64,000 nt of DNA from Deinococcus sp. AJ005. GTDB taxonomy: Bacteria > Deinococcota > Deinococci > Deinococcales > Deinococcaceae. How positions within the stretch are numbered: the first letter of the stretch is position 1; each line of letters starts with the position of its first letter. The stretch covers positions 1,445,001 through 1,509,000 of the forward strand of contig NZ_CP044990.1 of NCBI RefSeq assembly GCF_009017495.1, read 5' to 3'. Positions 23,121 to 33,196 of the stretch are shown here, piece after piece. The notes beneath the pieces were generated by a model that saw nothing but the letters and a program-made list of their open reading frames with translations, had not been told where the DNA came from and made no database searches. Both the position numbers and the translations under genes were made by a program.

Positions 23121-23825
23121 CTAGCCGTAAACAGGAGCCTCTTCCGTAAAACGCCCGTCCAGCAGGTGTAGCGCCCGGTCCGCGTACCCGGCCAGACGTT
23201 CGTCGTGGGTGACCAGCAGTACGCCCGCACCCTCCTCGCGGGCCAGGGCCACCAGCAGGGCGGCCACCGTGGTGGCGTTGGCGCGGTCCAAGCTGCCCGT
23301 CGGCTCGTCGGCCAGCACCACCGCCGGGCCGGAAGCCAGCGCGCGGGCCACCGCCACCCGCTGACGTTCGCCGCCGCTCAGAACCTCGGGCATGCTTCTC
23401 TCACGTCCCGACAGGCCCACGCGGGCCAGCAGGGCGTGGGCGCGTGCGGTGTCACCCTGCCCGGCCAGACGGCAGGGAATCATCACGTTGTCCAGTACGT
23501 TCAGGTCTTCGAGCAGGTAATGGTGCTGAAAGACCAGCCCCACCCGCCCGGCCCGCCGCAGCGCCCGCGCCTGGGTGTCCAGCGTGTCGGTGCGCTCCCC
23601 GGCCCACCAGATCTCGCCGGAATCTGGCACGTCCAGCCCGCCCAGCAGATGCAGCAGCGTACTCTTGCCGCTGCCCGAAGGCCCGGTCACGGCCACCACT
23701 TCTCCCGGCTGCACGCTCAGGGAGACGCCGTGCAACACGGTCAGTTCGCCAAAACTCTGGCGAACCTCGCGGGCTTCCAGAGCTGGAATAGTTGAAGAAG
23801 AGGCGGGGACGGTCACGCGGCGCAT
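23121..23825 (-). CDS. LolD/MacB-type ABC transporter ATP-binding protein
   Basis: A 234-residue ATPase with Walker A ([17 protein letters not shown]), Q-loop (VFQHHYLL), signature [15 protein letters not shown], Walker B ([12 protein letters not shown]) and the switch histidine (VTHDERLAG). It belongs to the LolD/MacB/FtsE group, which pulls lipoproteins or peptides from the membrane with a separate permease. No permease gene is adjacent, so it is an orphan here. The ATG at 23825 is preceded by AGGATAAG. Alternatively TAAGAT and seven bases precede an in-frame GTG at 23816, which would make a leaderless start three codons later. Confidence 0.9.
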   Translation of the reverse strand: MRRVTVPASSSTIPALEAREVRQSFGELTVLHGVSLSVQPGEVVAVTGPSGSGKSTLLHLLGGLDVPDSGEIWWAGERTDTLDTQARALRRAGRVGLVFQHHYLLEDLNVLDNVMIPCRLAGQGDTARAHALLARVGLSGRERSMPEVLSGGERQRVAVARALASGPAVVLADEPTGSLDRANATTVAALLVALAREEGAGVLLVTHDERLAGYADRALHLLDGRFTEEAPVYG

Positions 23826-23870
23826 CTTATCCTGACCGTTCCTGTACCCGGTTCCACTCTGCTGAGGCGA

Positions 23871-23876
23871 TATGCT
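23871..23876 (+). promoter_or_regulatory. -10 box TATGCT of upp
   Basis: TATGCT is followed by six bases and the ATG at 23883. It lies in the 57-bp region shared with the divergent ABC ATPase gene. Confidence 0.5.
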
Positions 23877-23882
23877 TTCCAC

Positions 23883-24506
23883 ATGGTCACCGTTGTCTCC
23901 CATCCCCTGATTCAACACAAGCTCTCGCTGATGCGCGACACCGGTACCGGAGTCAAGGAATTCCGCGAACTGGCCGCCGAAATCAGTATGTTGCTGGCCT
24001 ACGAGGCCATGCGAGATCTTGAATTGGCCCCCCAGACCCTGACCACACCGCTGGAAACGGGTCAGTTCCCGATGCTGAGCGGCAAGAAGCTGGCGCTGGT
24101 GGCGATTCTGCGCGCTGGGCTGATCATGACCGACGCCATCGTGGCGCTGGTTCCGGCGGCCAAGGTGGGGCATCTGGGCATGTACCGCGATCCGCAGACC
24201 CTCAAACCCGTGGCGTATTACAACAAGCTGCCCGCCGACATCTCCGAGCGCCGCGTCTTTCTGACCGATCCGATGCTAGCGACGGGCGGCAGTGCCAGCG
24301 CCGCCATCGACAGCCTCAAGGAAGCCGGGGCGCAGAGCATCAAGCTGATGTGCATCCTCTCGGCCCCCGAGGGCATCGCCGTGATCGAGCGCGATCACCC
24401 GGACGTGGAGATCGTGACCGCCGCCATCGACTCTCACCTGAACGATCATGGCTACATCGTGCCGGGGCTGGGGGACGCGGGGGACCGGATCTACGGCACG
24501 AAATAA
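23883..24506 (+). CDS. upp: Uracil phosphoribosyltransferase
   Basis: Upp salvages uracil by forming UMP from uracil and PRPP. The 207-residue protein is collinear with the family: [13 protein letters not shown] at the start, [29 protein letters not shown], the PRPP-binding loop [12 protein letters not shown], and the uracil-binding C-terminus [17 protein letters not shown]. Its length is normal and no other nucleotide genes adjoin it. Confidence 0.97.
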   Translation: MVTVVSHPLIQHKLSLMRDTGTGVKEFRELAAEISMLLAYEAMRDLELAPQTLTTPLETGQFPMLSGKKLALVAILRAGLIMTDAIVALVPAAKVGHLGMYRDPQTLKPVAYYNKLPADISERRVFLTDPMLATGGSASAAIDSLKEAGAQSIKLMCILSAPEGIAVIERDHPDVEIVTAAIDSHLNDHGYIVPGLGDAGDRIYGTK

Positions 24507-24586
24507 AATAGACGTCGCTGAACGAGCCGCCTCCACCTTTCGGCTAACCCCCTGGCACGGCGAAACCCTTAGACTCGGGGCACTTT

Positions 24587-25726
24587 ATGGATTCACTTTC
24601 TGCCTTCGCCCAGCAACTGGGCATCGCTGACCTGTTCGGACGGGGTTTTTTCAGCGTTCTCGTCACCTTTCTGACCGCCTGGCTGTTTACCTGGCTGTTC
24701 ATTCCCCGTCTGCGTGAATTTGCCGTGCAGGTCGGCTGGGCTGATCAACCCAACGCACGGCGGCTGAACACCGAGCCGCTGCCCAATGCCGGGGGTCTGG
24801 CGATCTTCGCGGGCTTTATCGTCAGTGTGATCGTGGCCTGGGCGCTGCGGCCCATCGTGGTGGAGATCGTCAATATTCAGGTGCTGGCGATCCTGCTGGG
24901 GGCGTCCCTGCTGGTGCTGGTGGGTTTTATCGACGATCAGTTCGGGTTGTCGCCGCTGTCACGTCTGCTGGTGCAGGTGTTGGCTGCCGTGCTGCTGATC
25001 GTCAACGGTCTCAAGATCGACTTCAACGCCATTCCCTTTTTACCCATCGTTCCCGACGCCATCAACGGCCCTATCAGCGTCTTTCTGACCATCCTGTGGA
25101 TCGTGGGCCTGACCAACGCGGTCAACCTGATGGACGGAGTAGATGGCGTGGTGGGCGGCGTGGGTTTCGTGGTCAGCACCGTGCTGCTGGCGACGGCGGC
25201 GCAGTTTCCTGACCGGGCTGCCGCCGTGGTATTGCTGGCGGGCCTGTCCGGCGCGGCGCTGGGGTACTTACGCCACAACTTCAACCCCAGCCGGATCATC
25301 ATGGGCGACGCCGGGGCTTATCTGTTTGGCTACACTCTGGCCGCCGTCAGCCTTCTGGGCACGCTGAAATTCAGCGCAGGGGCCAGTCTGCTGGTGCCGC
25401 TGATCGTGCTGGCGCTGCCGGTGCTGGACACGACTCAGGTGGTCATTGGGCGGCTGGCCCGCGGCATTCGCAATCCGCTGGGGCACCCGGACAAGACCCA
25501 CATCCACCACCGCGTGCTGGCCCGCACCGCCAGCGCGCGGCGCACCGCTGTGATCCTGTGGGGCGTGGCACTGGTCTGCGGCATGGTGGGCATGGCCTTG
25601 CAGGGTGTGAACTGGCGGGTGACCGTGGTGACGGGCGTGCTGATTGCCGCGTGTCTGTGGTTCGTGGCCCACCGCCGCGTGCGTGCCCAGAACATTGAGG
25701 ACCGGAACAGCGAAACGGTGCGCTAG
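24587..25726 (+). CDS. WecA/TagO-like undecaprenyl-phosphate GlcNAc-1-phosphate transferase
   Basis: A 379-residue polytopic membrane protein with about 11 helices. It carries the family motifs: [31 protein letters not shown] (the DDxxD-type metal/acid motif), [34 protein letters not shown], and the cytoplasmic HIHHRVL histidine motif. The enzyme starts lipid-linked glycan synthesis by moving sugar-1-phosphate from the UDP-sugar to undecaprenyl phosphate. The separation from MraY rests on the HxHHR-type histidine motif and the lack of MraY features. With wecB it suggests one surface-polysaccharide pathway. Confidence 0.92.
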   Translation: MDSLSAFAQQLGIADLFGRGFFSVLVTFLTAWLFTWLFIPRLREFAVQVGWADQPNARRLNTEPLPNAGGLAIFAGFIVSVIVAWALRPIVVEIVNIQVLAILLGASLLVLVGFIDDQFGLSPLSRLLVQVLAAVLLIVNGLKIDFNAIPFLPIVPDAINGPISVFLTILWIVGLTNAVNLMDGVDGVVGGVGFVVSTVLLATAAQFPDRAAAVVLLAGLSGAALGYLRHNFNPSRIIMGDAGAYLFGYTLAAVSLLGTLKFSAGASLLVPLIVLALPVLDTTQVVIGRLARGIRNPLGHPDKTHIHHRVLARTASARRTAVILWGVALVCGMVGMALQGVNWRVTVVTGVLIAACLWFVAHRRVRAQNIEDRNSETVR

Positions 25727-25882
25727 GCGTTGCCTTTCACGGCAGCTCGATATCGGCGCGGCTGTGCGGACAATGGGAGAGGAGCATTTCAATTTCCAGA
25801 GAAATGCAGAGTAGAAAGAAGAAGCTGATCCGGGCATCTGGGGGCTGTGGGACTTGCCTTTCTCTGTCGTCTGCCTGACCGC

Positions 25883-25888
25883 TATGCT
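25883..25888 (+). promoter_or_regulatory. -10 box TATGCT before the nitroreductase gene
   Basis: TATGCT is followed by seven bases and the ATG at 25896, which settles the start among several in-frame ATGs. Confidence 0.5.
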
Positions 25889-25895
25889 GCCCCCC

Positions 25896-26699
25896 ATGCT
25901 TGCAACCCTGTCCACCCGCACCCAGAGCGCCGAAGAAGTCACCGCGTTCTACGACGCCCACCGCACCGTCCGCCAGTACGTGACCGTTCCCGACGGCTCC
26001 CCGCTGCCGCTGCCCGCAGACCACCTGGAAGCCATCCTGCATGCCGCCCAGCGTGCCCCCACCGACGCCACCGCGCAACTGTATTCTCTTGTGCGCCTGA
26101 CCCGCCCAGAGGTCCGCGCCCAGATGGTCACCCTGACCACCAACGCGCACATCGCCACTGCCTCGGAGGCGTTCGTGGTCTGCGCCGACGTGCGGCGGGT
26201 GGCGCGGGTGCTGGAAGTGACCGGGCAGACGCCGGGGCACTGGCCCGCCATCGCAGTGCATTTCGGCATCGGGGACGCGGTAATGGCCGGAACCAACCTG
26301 CTGACTGCCGCCGAGATGCTGGGCTACCAGGGCTGCTGGATCGGCGGCGTGATGAACGGCCTGGACGGCATCATCGATCTGCTGGAACTGCCCCCTGGCG
26401 TGTTGCCCTTCGCCGCGCTGACCATCGGCACATCTGCTGAGGACACGCCGTACCGCCCCCGCGTGCCGCGCCCGCTGGTGATCCATACCGACACCTACCA
26501 CGCGGGCACCGACGATGAAATCCGCGACGCTGTGGACATCATGAATCCCATCGCGTCCCGAAATGGTCAGTCCGGCGACTGGGCCAGACTGCTAGGGGCC
26601 TATTTCGCCGTAGGCGGCGGCATGGAAGGCCGCGAACCCCGGCTGGTGGCGGCCCTCACACGTCAGGGCATGTGGTCCGGCGAGGTTTCTTTGGATTGA
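25896..26699 (+). CDS. Nitroreductase-family FMN oxidoreductase
   Basis: A 267-residue protein of the flavin-dependent nitroreductase fold, closest to the NfsA/FRP-like group. HRTVRQYVTVP carries the FMN phosphate-binding Arg. HAAQRAPTDATAQLYSLVRLT lines the FMN site. GDAVMAGTNLLTAAEMLGYQGCWIGGV contains the conserved FMN-interacting stretch, and the long C-terminal part resembles the NADPH-binding excursion of NfsA. It probably reduces quinones, nitro compounds or flavins; the natural substrate is unknown. Confidence 0.88.
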   Translation: MLATLSTRTQSAEEVTAFYDAHRTVRQYVTVPDGSPLPLPADHLEAILHAAQRAPTDATAQLYSLVRLTRPEVRAQMVTLTTNAHIATASEAFVVCADVRRVARVLEVTGQTPGHWPAIAVHFGIGDAVMAGTNLLTAAEMLGYQGCWIGGVMNGLDGIIDLLELPPGVLPFAALTIGTSAEDTPYRPRVPRPLVIHTDTYHAGTDDEIRDAVDIMNPIASRNGQSGDWARLLGAYFAVGGGMEGREPRLVAALTRQGMWSGEVSLD

Positions 26700-26858
26700 C
26701 GGAAGGGGTGGGCGTGTCGTCTGGTGGAGACGGCCTGTCACTTTTTGTGCGCAGCCAACCCGAAAGGAGTAGCTTTTCGTCGTCTATTTGATGTGGAACG
26801 ACCGCCCTGGTACAGCCGGAATGCGAGGCCCCCACCCCTCTCGCTGCCCAATCCGGCC

Positions 26859-26864
26859 TATCAT
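26859..26864 (+). promoter_or_regulatory. -10 box TATCAT before the TPR gene
   Basis: TATCAT is followed by eight bases and the ATG at 26873; the GTG two codons earlier is too close to the box. Confidence 0.5.
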
Positions 26865-26872
26865 CGGTGCAG

Positions 26873-27721
26873 ATGTCTGATCCTGTTCGTTCCGCCAGCA
26901 AATCTCCTGTTCAGCCCACTCCCGATCCCGCTGCTCTGCCCGATCTGAATGAGGTCATTCGCGCCGGGGAGTGGCGACGGGCGCTGGCCGTCTCGCGCAT
27001 CAAGCAGTCGGAGGTGGAGGTTCAGGAGGCGCTGGAGGCGGTCTTCCGTTTTCAGGAAACGGTGCGGGCGCGGCGTTATCCCTCGGCCCGGCGGGCGCTG
27101 GCCGATTACCGCGAGGCGCTGGCCGGGAAAGCCGACGCCGCCGAGCTGAGCGTGCTGCGCCGCGCCGCCGATCCAGACGCGCTGGGTGCGGCGCTGGACG
27201 CCCTGAACGCCCATCTCAAGGAGCCGGACCCGGAGGTGCTGGCCGCCGGACTGGCCCCCGCGCTGGCCCAGCCGCTGACCCGCGCCGAGGCGCTGAACAT
27301 TCAGGGCGTGCTGCGGGCGTTGCAGGAAGCAAGTGCTGAGGCCAGAACCCTGTTTGAGGAGGCGCTTGAAGCTGACGCCGGGCATTACCGCGCGCTGACC
27401 AATCTGGGCAATCTGGACATTGAAAACGGTGACCACGCTGGGGCCGAGGTGAAATACCGTGAGGTGATCCGCCTGAACCCCGACTATGACGGTGGCTGGC
27501 ATAACCTGGGTGTGGCCCTGCGCCGACAGGGCAAGATGGCCGAGGCGGTGCGCTCGATCCGGCGCGGCCAGCGGCTGGGTATGAAACGCTCCAAGGAGGA
27601 CACCGACGCCGAGGTCAAGGCCCAGTTCGCGGGCAATCCGCTGTTCAAGGGCCTGCGCTGGGTACTGATCGCCGTGGTGATTTTGGTGCTGTTCCTGGCC
27701 CTGCGCGGCGCGATGACCTGA
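26873..27721 (+). CDS. TPR-repeat protein with a C-terminal membrane anchor
   Basis: A 282-residue protein. The N-terminal half is charged and helical (LNEVIRAGEWRRALAVSRIKQSEVEVQEALEAV). At least three TPR-like units occupy about residues 135-235 (EALNIQGVLRALQEASAEARTLFEEAL; YRALTNLGNLDIENGDHAGAEVKYREVIRLNP; GGWHNLGVALRRQGKMAEAVRSIRRG). A single membrane helix (WVLIAVVILVLFLALRG) ends the protein, so the repeats probably face the cytoplasm as a tail-anchored scaffold. No partner is evident. nnr follows 111 bases downstream with its own -10 box. Confidence 0.85.
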   Translation: MSDPVRSASKSPVQPTPDPAALPDLNEVIRAGEWRRALAVSRIKQSEVEVQEALEAVFRFQETVRARRYPSARRALADYREALAGKADAAELSVLRRAADPDALGAALDALNAHLKEPDPEVLAAGLAPALAQPLTRAEALNIQGVLRALQEASAEARTLFEEALEADAGHYRALTNLGNLDIENGDHAGAEVKYREVIRLNPDYDGGWHNLGVALRRQGKMAEAVRSIRRGQRLGMKRSKEDTDAEVKAQFAGNPLFKGLRWVLIAVVILVLFLALRGAMT

Positions 27722-27821
27722 CGCCTTAACCTGGCGTGGTGCCGGACTGCGGAGAGGGGACTCCTCCGTGGGTCCTTTGCACCGGAAGGATGCGTCTGGA
27801 GTGTCTGATCAACGAGTGCGC

Positions 27822-27827
27822 TATAAG
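27822..27827 (+). promoter_or_regulatory. -10-like box TATAAG of nnr
   Basis: TATAAG is followed by five bases and the ATG at 27833, at the short end of the spacing seen in this window. Confidence 0.4.
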
Positions 27828-27832
27828 CGGGC

Positions 27833-29299
27833 ATGAGCGAATTCATCCTGAGTCCAGAGGGTGCGCGGCGGGTAGATGCCCGCCTGGAGCGTGCCGGGCT
27901 GCTGGATCTGGCGATGGAGGAGGCCGGGCGCGCGGTGGCTGACGCCGTGCAAGCCTCCTTTCCAGACGGTCCGGTGCTGCTCCTGGCAGGCGGCGGGGCC
28001 AATGGGGGAGACGCCCTGGTGGGCGCCCGTCATCTGCTGGCACTGGGCCGGACGGTGCGCGTGCTGGCGCAGACTGCCAGACACCCCCTGACCCGTCTGA
28101 ACCGCCGACGCCTGCGGGCCGTGGGGGGCGAGGTCCAGCCGCTGAATCCAGCTTCACTGCACCGCGCCTCCGTAGTCTCCGGGGTGCTGGTGGACGGCCT
28201 ACTGGGAACGGGATTTGTGCCGCCGTTGCGCCCGGCTCTGGCAGCGGTCATTGAGGTTCTGAATATTGCCCATGACGCGGGCCTGCCGGTGCTGTCCATC
28301 GATATTCCCAGCGGTCTGGATGCCTCCTGTGCAGACGTGGAGGGTTTGAGTGTGCGCGCCGACATGACGGTGACATTCATGGGATTCAAGACGGCCTCGC
28401 TGTTCGGTGAGGCCGCCACACGCTCAGGCCGGGTCACGCTTGCACCGCTGCGGGTGCCGCCCGATTGGGTGCGTGAGGAAGCCCTTGGCATTCGCACGGA
28501 CGATGTGGGAGTGGCCGCGCTGCTGCCCGTGCGAACGGCGAGCGCACATAAGGGCACGGCGGGGCGGGTCTGGATCGTGGGCGGCCACCCCGGCATGGTG
28601 GGAGCGGCGGCGCTGGCCGGACTGGGTGCGCTGCGGGCCGGAGCGGGGTTGGTGACGGTGCATTCGCTGGCGGACGTGCCCCTGGTCACCCCTGAATTGA
28701 TGGTCCGGCAGCACACCGATTGGCACCATGCCCTGCCCGAACTGCGCGCCTCTGGCCTGCCCGATGCCGTGGCGCTGGGCATGGGTCTGGGATCGCAGGC
28801 TGTGGATGTGGCCCGCGAGGTGCTGGCCTGGGGCATTCCCACCGTGCTGGACGCCGACGCCCTGCACCCCGAACTGGTGGGCCACGGCCATCCGCAGTGT
28901 CTGTGGACCCCGCATCCCGGCGAGGCGGCGCGGCTGCTGGGGGTGGGGACTCCAGAGGTTACGCGCGATCCTCTGGCGGCGGCGCGGCGTTTGCAAGAGG
29001 TACTGGGCGGCACGGTGGTTCTCAAGGGTGGCCCCAGTGTCGTCGCCTCAGCCCACGCCCTGAGCGTCGCGCGCGGCGGGCATCCGGGCATGGCCTCGGC
29101 GGGGATGGGAGACACGCTGTCGGGCGTTCTGGTAGCGCTGCTGGGCCAGGGCCTGAGCGCCGCCGACGCCGGGGTGGCCGGGGTGCGGCTGCATGCCCGC
29201 GCGGGCGAACTGGCCGCCAGGGCGCATGGCTACGGTCTGATCGCCAGCGACGTGTCGGATGAGCTGGGGGCCGCGTGGCTGGACTTGAAGCTGTCGTGA
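27833..29299 (+). CDS. nnr: Bifunctional NAD(P)H-hydrate epimerase / ADP-dependent dehydratase
   Basis: Nnr repairs hydrated NAD(P)H. The 488-residue protein has both domains. The N-terminal epimerase (about 1-210) has LLLAGGGANGGDALVGARHL and SIDIPSGLDAS. The C-terminal ribokinase-like dehydratase (about 225-488) has GRVWIVGGHPGMVGAAALAGLGALRAGAGLVTV, WTPHPGEAARLLG, and HPGMASAGMGDTLSGVLVALLGQG with the catalytic GMGDTL aspartate. Full length and intact motifs indicate an active enzyme. Confidence 0.95.
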   Translation: MSEFILSPEGARRVDARLERAGLLDLAMEEAGRAVADAVQASFPDGPVLLLAGGGANGGDALVGARHLLALGRTVRVLAQTARHPLTRLNRRRLRAVGGEVQPLNPASLHRASVVSGVLVDGLLGTGFVPPLRPALAAVIEVLNIAHDAGLPVLSIDIPSGLDASCADVEGLSVRADMTVTFMGFKTASLFGEAATRSGRVTLAPLRVPPDWVREEALGIRTDDVGVAALLPVRTASAHKGTAGRVWIVGGHPGMVGAAALAGLGALRAGAGLVTVHSLADVPLVTPELMVRQHTDWHHALPELRASGLPDAVALGMGLGSQAVDVAREVLAWGIPTVLDADALHPELVGHGHPQCLWTPHPGEAARLLGVGTPEVTRDPLAAARRLQEVLGGTVVLKGGPSVVASAHALSVARGGHPGMASAGMGDTLSGVLVALLGQGLSAADAGVAGVRLHARAGELAARAHGYGLIASDVSDELGAAWLDLKLS

Positions 29300-29377
29300 A
29301 GGTCAGTTCGATAAAGCTTGACTTGTCCTCCCAAGTGCGAGAGTCGTAAGACAGCCAGTGCTAACTTGTTCACATTG

Positions 29378-30121
29378 ATGCAGGGACTTCTTGAGGACCT
29401 ACCACTGCTGGGCATTCTGGAACTGATCCACACCACGCGCCAAACTGGTGTGTTGGACGTTCAGGCCGAGGTGCCGTACACCGTGACCTTCGTTTCCGGT
29501 GAGATCATCTCGGGCGGCATCTTGGACTGGATGGGGCTGGACGCGCTGTACGCCAGTCCTCTGCTGCCCGAGAGCGGCACATTCGACTTCACGCACCGTC
29601 CGGTAGCGGGGCAGCCGCTGGGACCCTACGGCCACCTGACCACCGACTGGGCGCGCGTCAGCGACGAATGGGAAAAGGTCTGCGAGGCCATCGTCAGCCC
29701 CAGCCGCTGCTTTCAGGGTGATCTGTTTCCTTTCAGCGGCCAGAACGGCAGTTCGGTGCGTGGCGCGGCCCGCGAGCTGGATATTCCGGTGTTCCAGGCG
29801 GCGCAGATGGTGGTGGGCGCGCTCAAACAGGGACGGCTGTGGCCGCTGGACCGCTACGAGTGGTACCGGCTGCGGCTCCAGCCTGCCGGGCCGCGCGCCA
29901 AGCTTCATCCGGTGGCCCGCCACCTGAACGGCAAACGCACGCTGGGCGAGGCCACTGGGGCGGGCCTGCCCCAGCATGACGTGCGCGATTATCTGCTGGG
30001 CGAGCTGCGGCTGGGCCTGCGCTTTCCAGGCAGTGGCTGGGTGCTGCGCGACCTGGTCTGGGAGCAGAAATATGGACATGTCCCGGTGCCCAGCACAGAC
30101 CAGCTCCCCTCGCCCTCTTGA
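29378..30121 (+). CDS. DUF4388 (PATAN-like) domain protein
   Basis: A 247-residue protein whose N-terminus MQGLLEDLPLLGILELIHTTRQTGVLDV matches DUF4388, a domain found with response-regulator and gliding/signalling proteins. The rest (PYTVTFVSGEIISGGILDWMGLDALYASPLLPESGTFDF) continues the domain fold. A helical part follows (RGAARELDIPVFQAAQMVVGALKQGRLWPLDRYEWYRLRL). It has no membrane segment or enzyme motif. A second DUF4388 protein lies at 63583. TAACTT lies 10 bases before the ATG; no ribosome binding site is seen. Confidence 0.8.
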   Translation: MQGLLEDLPLLGILELIHTTRQTGVLDVQAEVPYTVTFVSGEIISGGILDWMGLDALYASPLLPESGTFDFTHRPVAGQPLGPYGHLTTDWARVSDEWEKVCEAIVSPSRCFQGDLFPFSGQNGSSVRGAARELDIPVFQAAQMVVGALKQGRLWPLDRYEWYRLRLQPAGPRAKLHPVARHLNGKRTLGEATGAGLPQHDVRDYLLGELRLGLRFPGSGWVLRDLVWEQKYGHVPVPSTDQLPSPS

Positions 30122-30196
30122 AGAAAGGCAGGAGCCAGAAGCACCGTCACTCTCGGTGAAGCCAGGTTCCTGCGTCCGGTCCTGCCCTGCCCAATC

Positions 30197-31888
30197 TCAG
30201 GCCCCCGGCAGTCTCAGCAGGCCCTCCAGCGCGGCGTAGGCGTCCGGGCGGGCCAGGAAAACCAGTTCGTCGTCGGTGGTCAGGCGCATTTCTGGGTGGG
30301 GCAGCCGCACCGTGCCGTCCCGGACAAGGCCCACCACCTCTACCCCAGGCGGCAGGCTCAGCAATTTCAGGCGCGCGCCGCGCCAGCCCGGCGGCACGCC
30401 CCGGCGGTACAGTTCGCGCTCGTTGGAGGGCAGAGAAGGCAGATCGGGCAGTGCCTCGGCAGATGGTGTGGGAAGCCCGTCATACGGAACAGCGGGCGCG
30501 TCCTGGGCCGTTTCCGGGGCAGGGTCCACGGCGCGGCGCGGGATAAAACGCACCGAGTCTGGTAACTGGGCCAGCCCACCGATCAATCCCGGCCCGCCCT
30601 GATGCACGCCGCTCTGGGCGCGGGAGGCGACCTGTCCCGGCACCAGACCGTCCGTGCCGCTCAGGACGTGGGCCAGTCCAGCCGCCAGAAGCGCGCTGGG
30701 CAGCAGGGCCTCGCCGCCCCAGGCCACCGCCAGCAACGTGGCGGCCAGCGGCACGTTCAGGGTCACGGTCAGGTAGGCCACCAGCCCGATCAGGGTAGAC
30801 AGTGCCGGGTCCACGCCCAGCAGGCTGCCCAGCCCCGCGCCGATCAGTCCCCCCACCCCCACCGAGGGCAGCACGCCGCCGCCGAAGGCCAGCCGCGCGC
30901 CCAGCGCCAGCAGCAGCCAGCGCCATGCGCCCGCCACGCCGCCGTCTGTGCCCACGAAATCCGAGACGCCCAGTTGTACCCAGCCGCTGCCGTCGCCCAG
31001 CACGGCGGGGGTGCCGTAAAAGGCGACAGCGGCAGTCAGCAGCCCGAACAGCCCGCCCAGCAGCGGACGCAGTTTGCCACTGGCCCAGCGTTCGGGAACG
31101 GCGCGCACCGCCAGCAGCGACAGCCACCCGGCCAGCGTCGCGGCCAGGGCCACTCCCAGCAACGCTGGAAGCTGGGCTGAAGACGGCACCCCCAGCACTG
31201 GCACGCTGAGCAGCGGCGTGAAGCCGAAGGCCAGCCCGTACACCGCTGTTCCTGCCACGGCGGCTAGCACACAGGGCATGACCACCTCGAACTCGAACTC
31301 GAAGCGGCAGTACAGCACCTCCGCAATCAGTACGGCGGCAGCCAGTGGCGCATGCAGCACGGCCCCCAACGCCGCCGCCGCTCCAGCCAGGGTCAGCGTG
31401 CGGGCCTCCACGGCGTCCAGCCGCGTGAAGCGCCCCAGCAGCCGCGCGCCCAGTTGCCCAGTAGTGGTAAAGGCCGAATCGCGGCCCACCAGCAGACCCG
31501 TTCCGTAGGCCAGCACCGTGCCCAGTAGCGTGCGGAGCTGAATCACGGGCGCAGCCCACTGCCCGCGTGCGTGGTAGCCGCGCACCAGTTGGCCCAGCGC
31601 GTCTCCCGCTGCCGCCGGCACCAGCCACGCGTACAGCGCCCCCACCACGGGCAGGGCCAGCAGCCCCCAAGGCAACGCGTCGCCAAAGGCCATCAGCAGG
31701 CCGCCCTCGCCGGGAGTGCCGGGGGGCGCGTAGCCCGTCACCAGCGCGCCCAGGCGCAGGACTGCTTCCAGCAGCAGGCGCAGCAGGATACTCAGGCCGC
31801 CCACCAGCGCCCCCACCAGCACACTGAGAACCACCACCCGTCCCGTTTCCAGTCGGGTCAACACGGCGCGTGGCAGGGGGGAACGCAT
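30197..31888 (-). CDS. ClC-family channel/antiporter-like protein with C-terminal TrkA-C (RCK_C) domain
   Basis: A 563-residue membrane protein with about ten helices in the ClC order, such as the LHAPLAAAVLIAEVLYCRFEF helix. A cytoplasmic tail ends in an RCK_C-type domain (ARLKLLSLPPGVEVVGLVRDGTVRLPHPEMRLTTDDELVFLARPDAY). The diagnostic selectivity motifs are altered. GSGIP is GDALG near residues 95-99, and GREGP is GRDSA at 135-139, so the gating glutamate is Asp and the Pro is Ala. Anion transport is therefore uncertain. TAGCAT lies nine bases before the ATG. The gene is divergent from sodA. Confidence 0.85.
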   Translation of the reverse strand: MRSPLPRAVLTRLETGRVVVLSVLVGALVGGLSILLRLLLEAVLRLGALVTGYAPPGTPGEGGLLMAFGDALPWGLLALPVVGALYAWLVPAAAGDALGQLVRGYHARGQWAAPVIQLRTLLGTVLAYGTGLLVGRDSAFTTTGQLGARLLGRFTRLDAVEARTLTLAGAAAALGAVLHAPLAAAVLIAEVLYCRFEFEFEVVMPCVLAAVAGTAVYGLAFGFTPLLSVPVLGVPSSAQLPALLGVALAATLAGWLSLLAVRAVPERWASGKLRPLLGGLFGLLTAAVAFYGTPAVLGDGSGWVQLGVSDFVGTDGGVAGAWRWLLLALGARLAFGGGVLPSVGVGGLIGAGLGSLLGVDPALSTLIGLVAYLTVTLNVPLAATLLAVAWGGEALLPSALLAAGLAHVLSGTDGLVPGQVASRAQSGVHQGGPGLIGGLAQLPDSVRFIPRRAVDPAPETAQDAPAVPYDGLPTPSAEALPDLPSLPSNERELYRRGVPPGWRGARLKLLSLPPGVEVVGLVRDGTVRLPHPEMRLTTDDELVFLARPDAYAALEGLLRLPGA

Positions 31889-31965
31889 ACGCGGCCCATG
31901 CTAGAGCAAAGTGATGGTGGGCGCTGCCTCCAGTCTTCACGGCACACCTCAGGGAAGCCTTCTCA

Positions 31966-31983
31966 TTTTAGGATCACCTAAAA
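31966..31983. promoter_or_regulatory. Palindrome TTTTAGG-N4-CCTAAAA upstream of sodA (putative metalloregulator site)
   Basis: The seven-base arms pair perfectly around ATCA. The half-site TTAGG resembles those bound by DtxR/MntR-type metal-dependent repressors. The site lies 117 bases before the sodA start and 78 bases from the divergent ClC-like gene, so it could control either. The regulator assignment is inference. Confidence 0.5.
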
Positions 31984-32099
31984 CTTCATGGTTTCTCAGG
32001 CTTCCGGGGGCGGCGCGTAAGCTGGACCTAAGTTTTTCCGATGGGAGTGTGCGCACCGTGCGTGACCTCCAGCTTCGGCTTGCAAGGAGCAACCCTGTT

Positions 32100-32723
<624 letters not shown>

Positions 32724-32737
32724 ACCTGTTTACTAAG

Positions 32738-32772
32738 ATGCCCCCTGGCCGACTCTGGCTGGGGGGCATTTT
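32738..32772 (+). terminator. Terminator after sodA
   Basis: ATGCCCCC-TGGCC pairs with GGCTGGGGGGCAT around a short loop, followed by TTT. Confidence 0.8.
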
Positions 32773-32912
32773 GTGGTGATGGACTTCGGATTCACAACGG
32801 CGGTGGGGAGGGTGATCAGGGATGCGGCGGAGGCACTCATCTACTACTCTCCAGATTACGGGCGGATTTGCGCGGTAGCTGTGAAAGTCGAATACCAGCG
32901 CCATCACACTTG

Positions 32913-33130
32913 ATACGGACCCCGATTGAAAGGTGTTGGAAACACATAGAAATCCGAACGGGACTCGCAGAGCTGCGCCGCAGAGTAAGAGCGTCCTCTC
33001 TTCGAGCTGTGCCAGTCATGGGCGTCTGTTCATCACGAGAGTGAGCGGGAGAAAAACATCCCTCGGAGCGTGGAGCGGAGGAACCCTGCGATGTCCCGAT
33101 TTCTGCCGCGTTACAGACGGCAGTCCGTAT
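32913..33130 (+). repeat. Dispersed repeat, copy C (long form)
   Basis: 218 bp bounded by ATACGGACCCCGATTGAA and GACGGCAGTCCGTAT, which are inverted versions of each other. The right 70 bases (GGAGCGTGGAGCGGAGGAAC, TGTCCCGATTTCTG) match the copies at 46163, 58794 and, reversed, 39171. The middle contains about 80 extra bases. It occupies most of the 474-bp region between sodA and ndh. No open frame in it looks genuine. Confidence 0.75.
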
Positions 33131-33136
33131 GACCAC

Positions 33137-33164
33137 AAAAAACCCCCTCCACAGGAAAGGGGTC
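33137..33164 (-). terminator. Terminator after ndh
   Basis: Read on the minus strand: GACCCC, a short interrupted stem and loop, GGGGG, then TTTTTT. It abuts the end of repeat copy C. Confidence 0.7.
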
Positions 33165-33196
33165 AGGTGCAGAACTATGAAAGCAGGACTGTAAAA

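Noticed and set aside
23121..23825. Complete Lol-type or MacB transporter locus
   Set aside because: Only the ATPase is present; the neighbours are asnS and upp, and no permease gene is adjacent.
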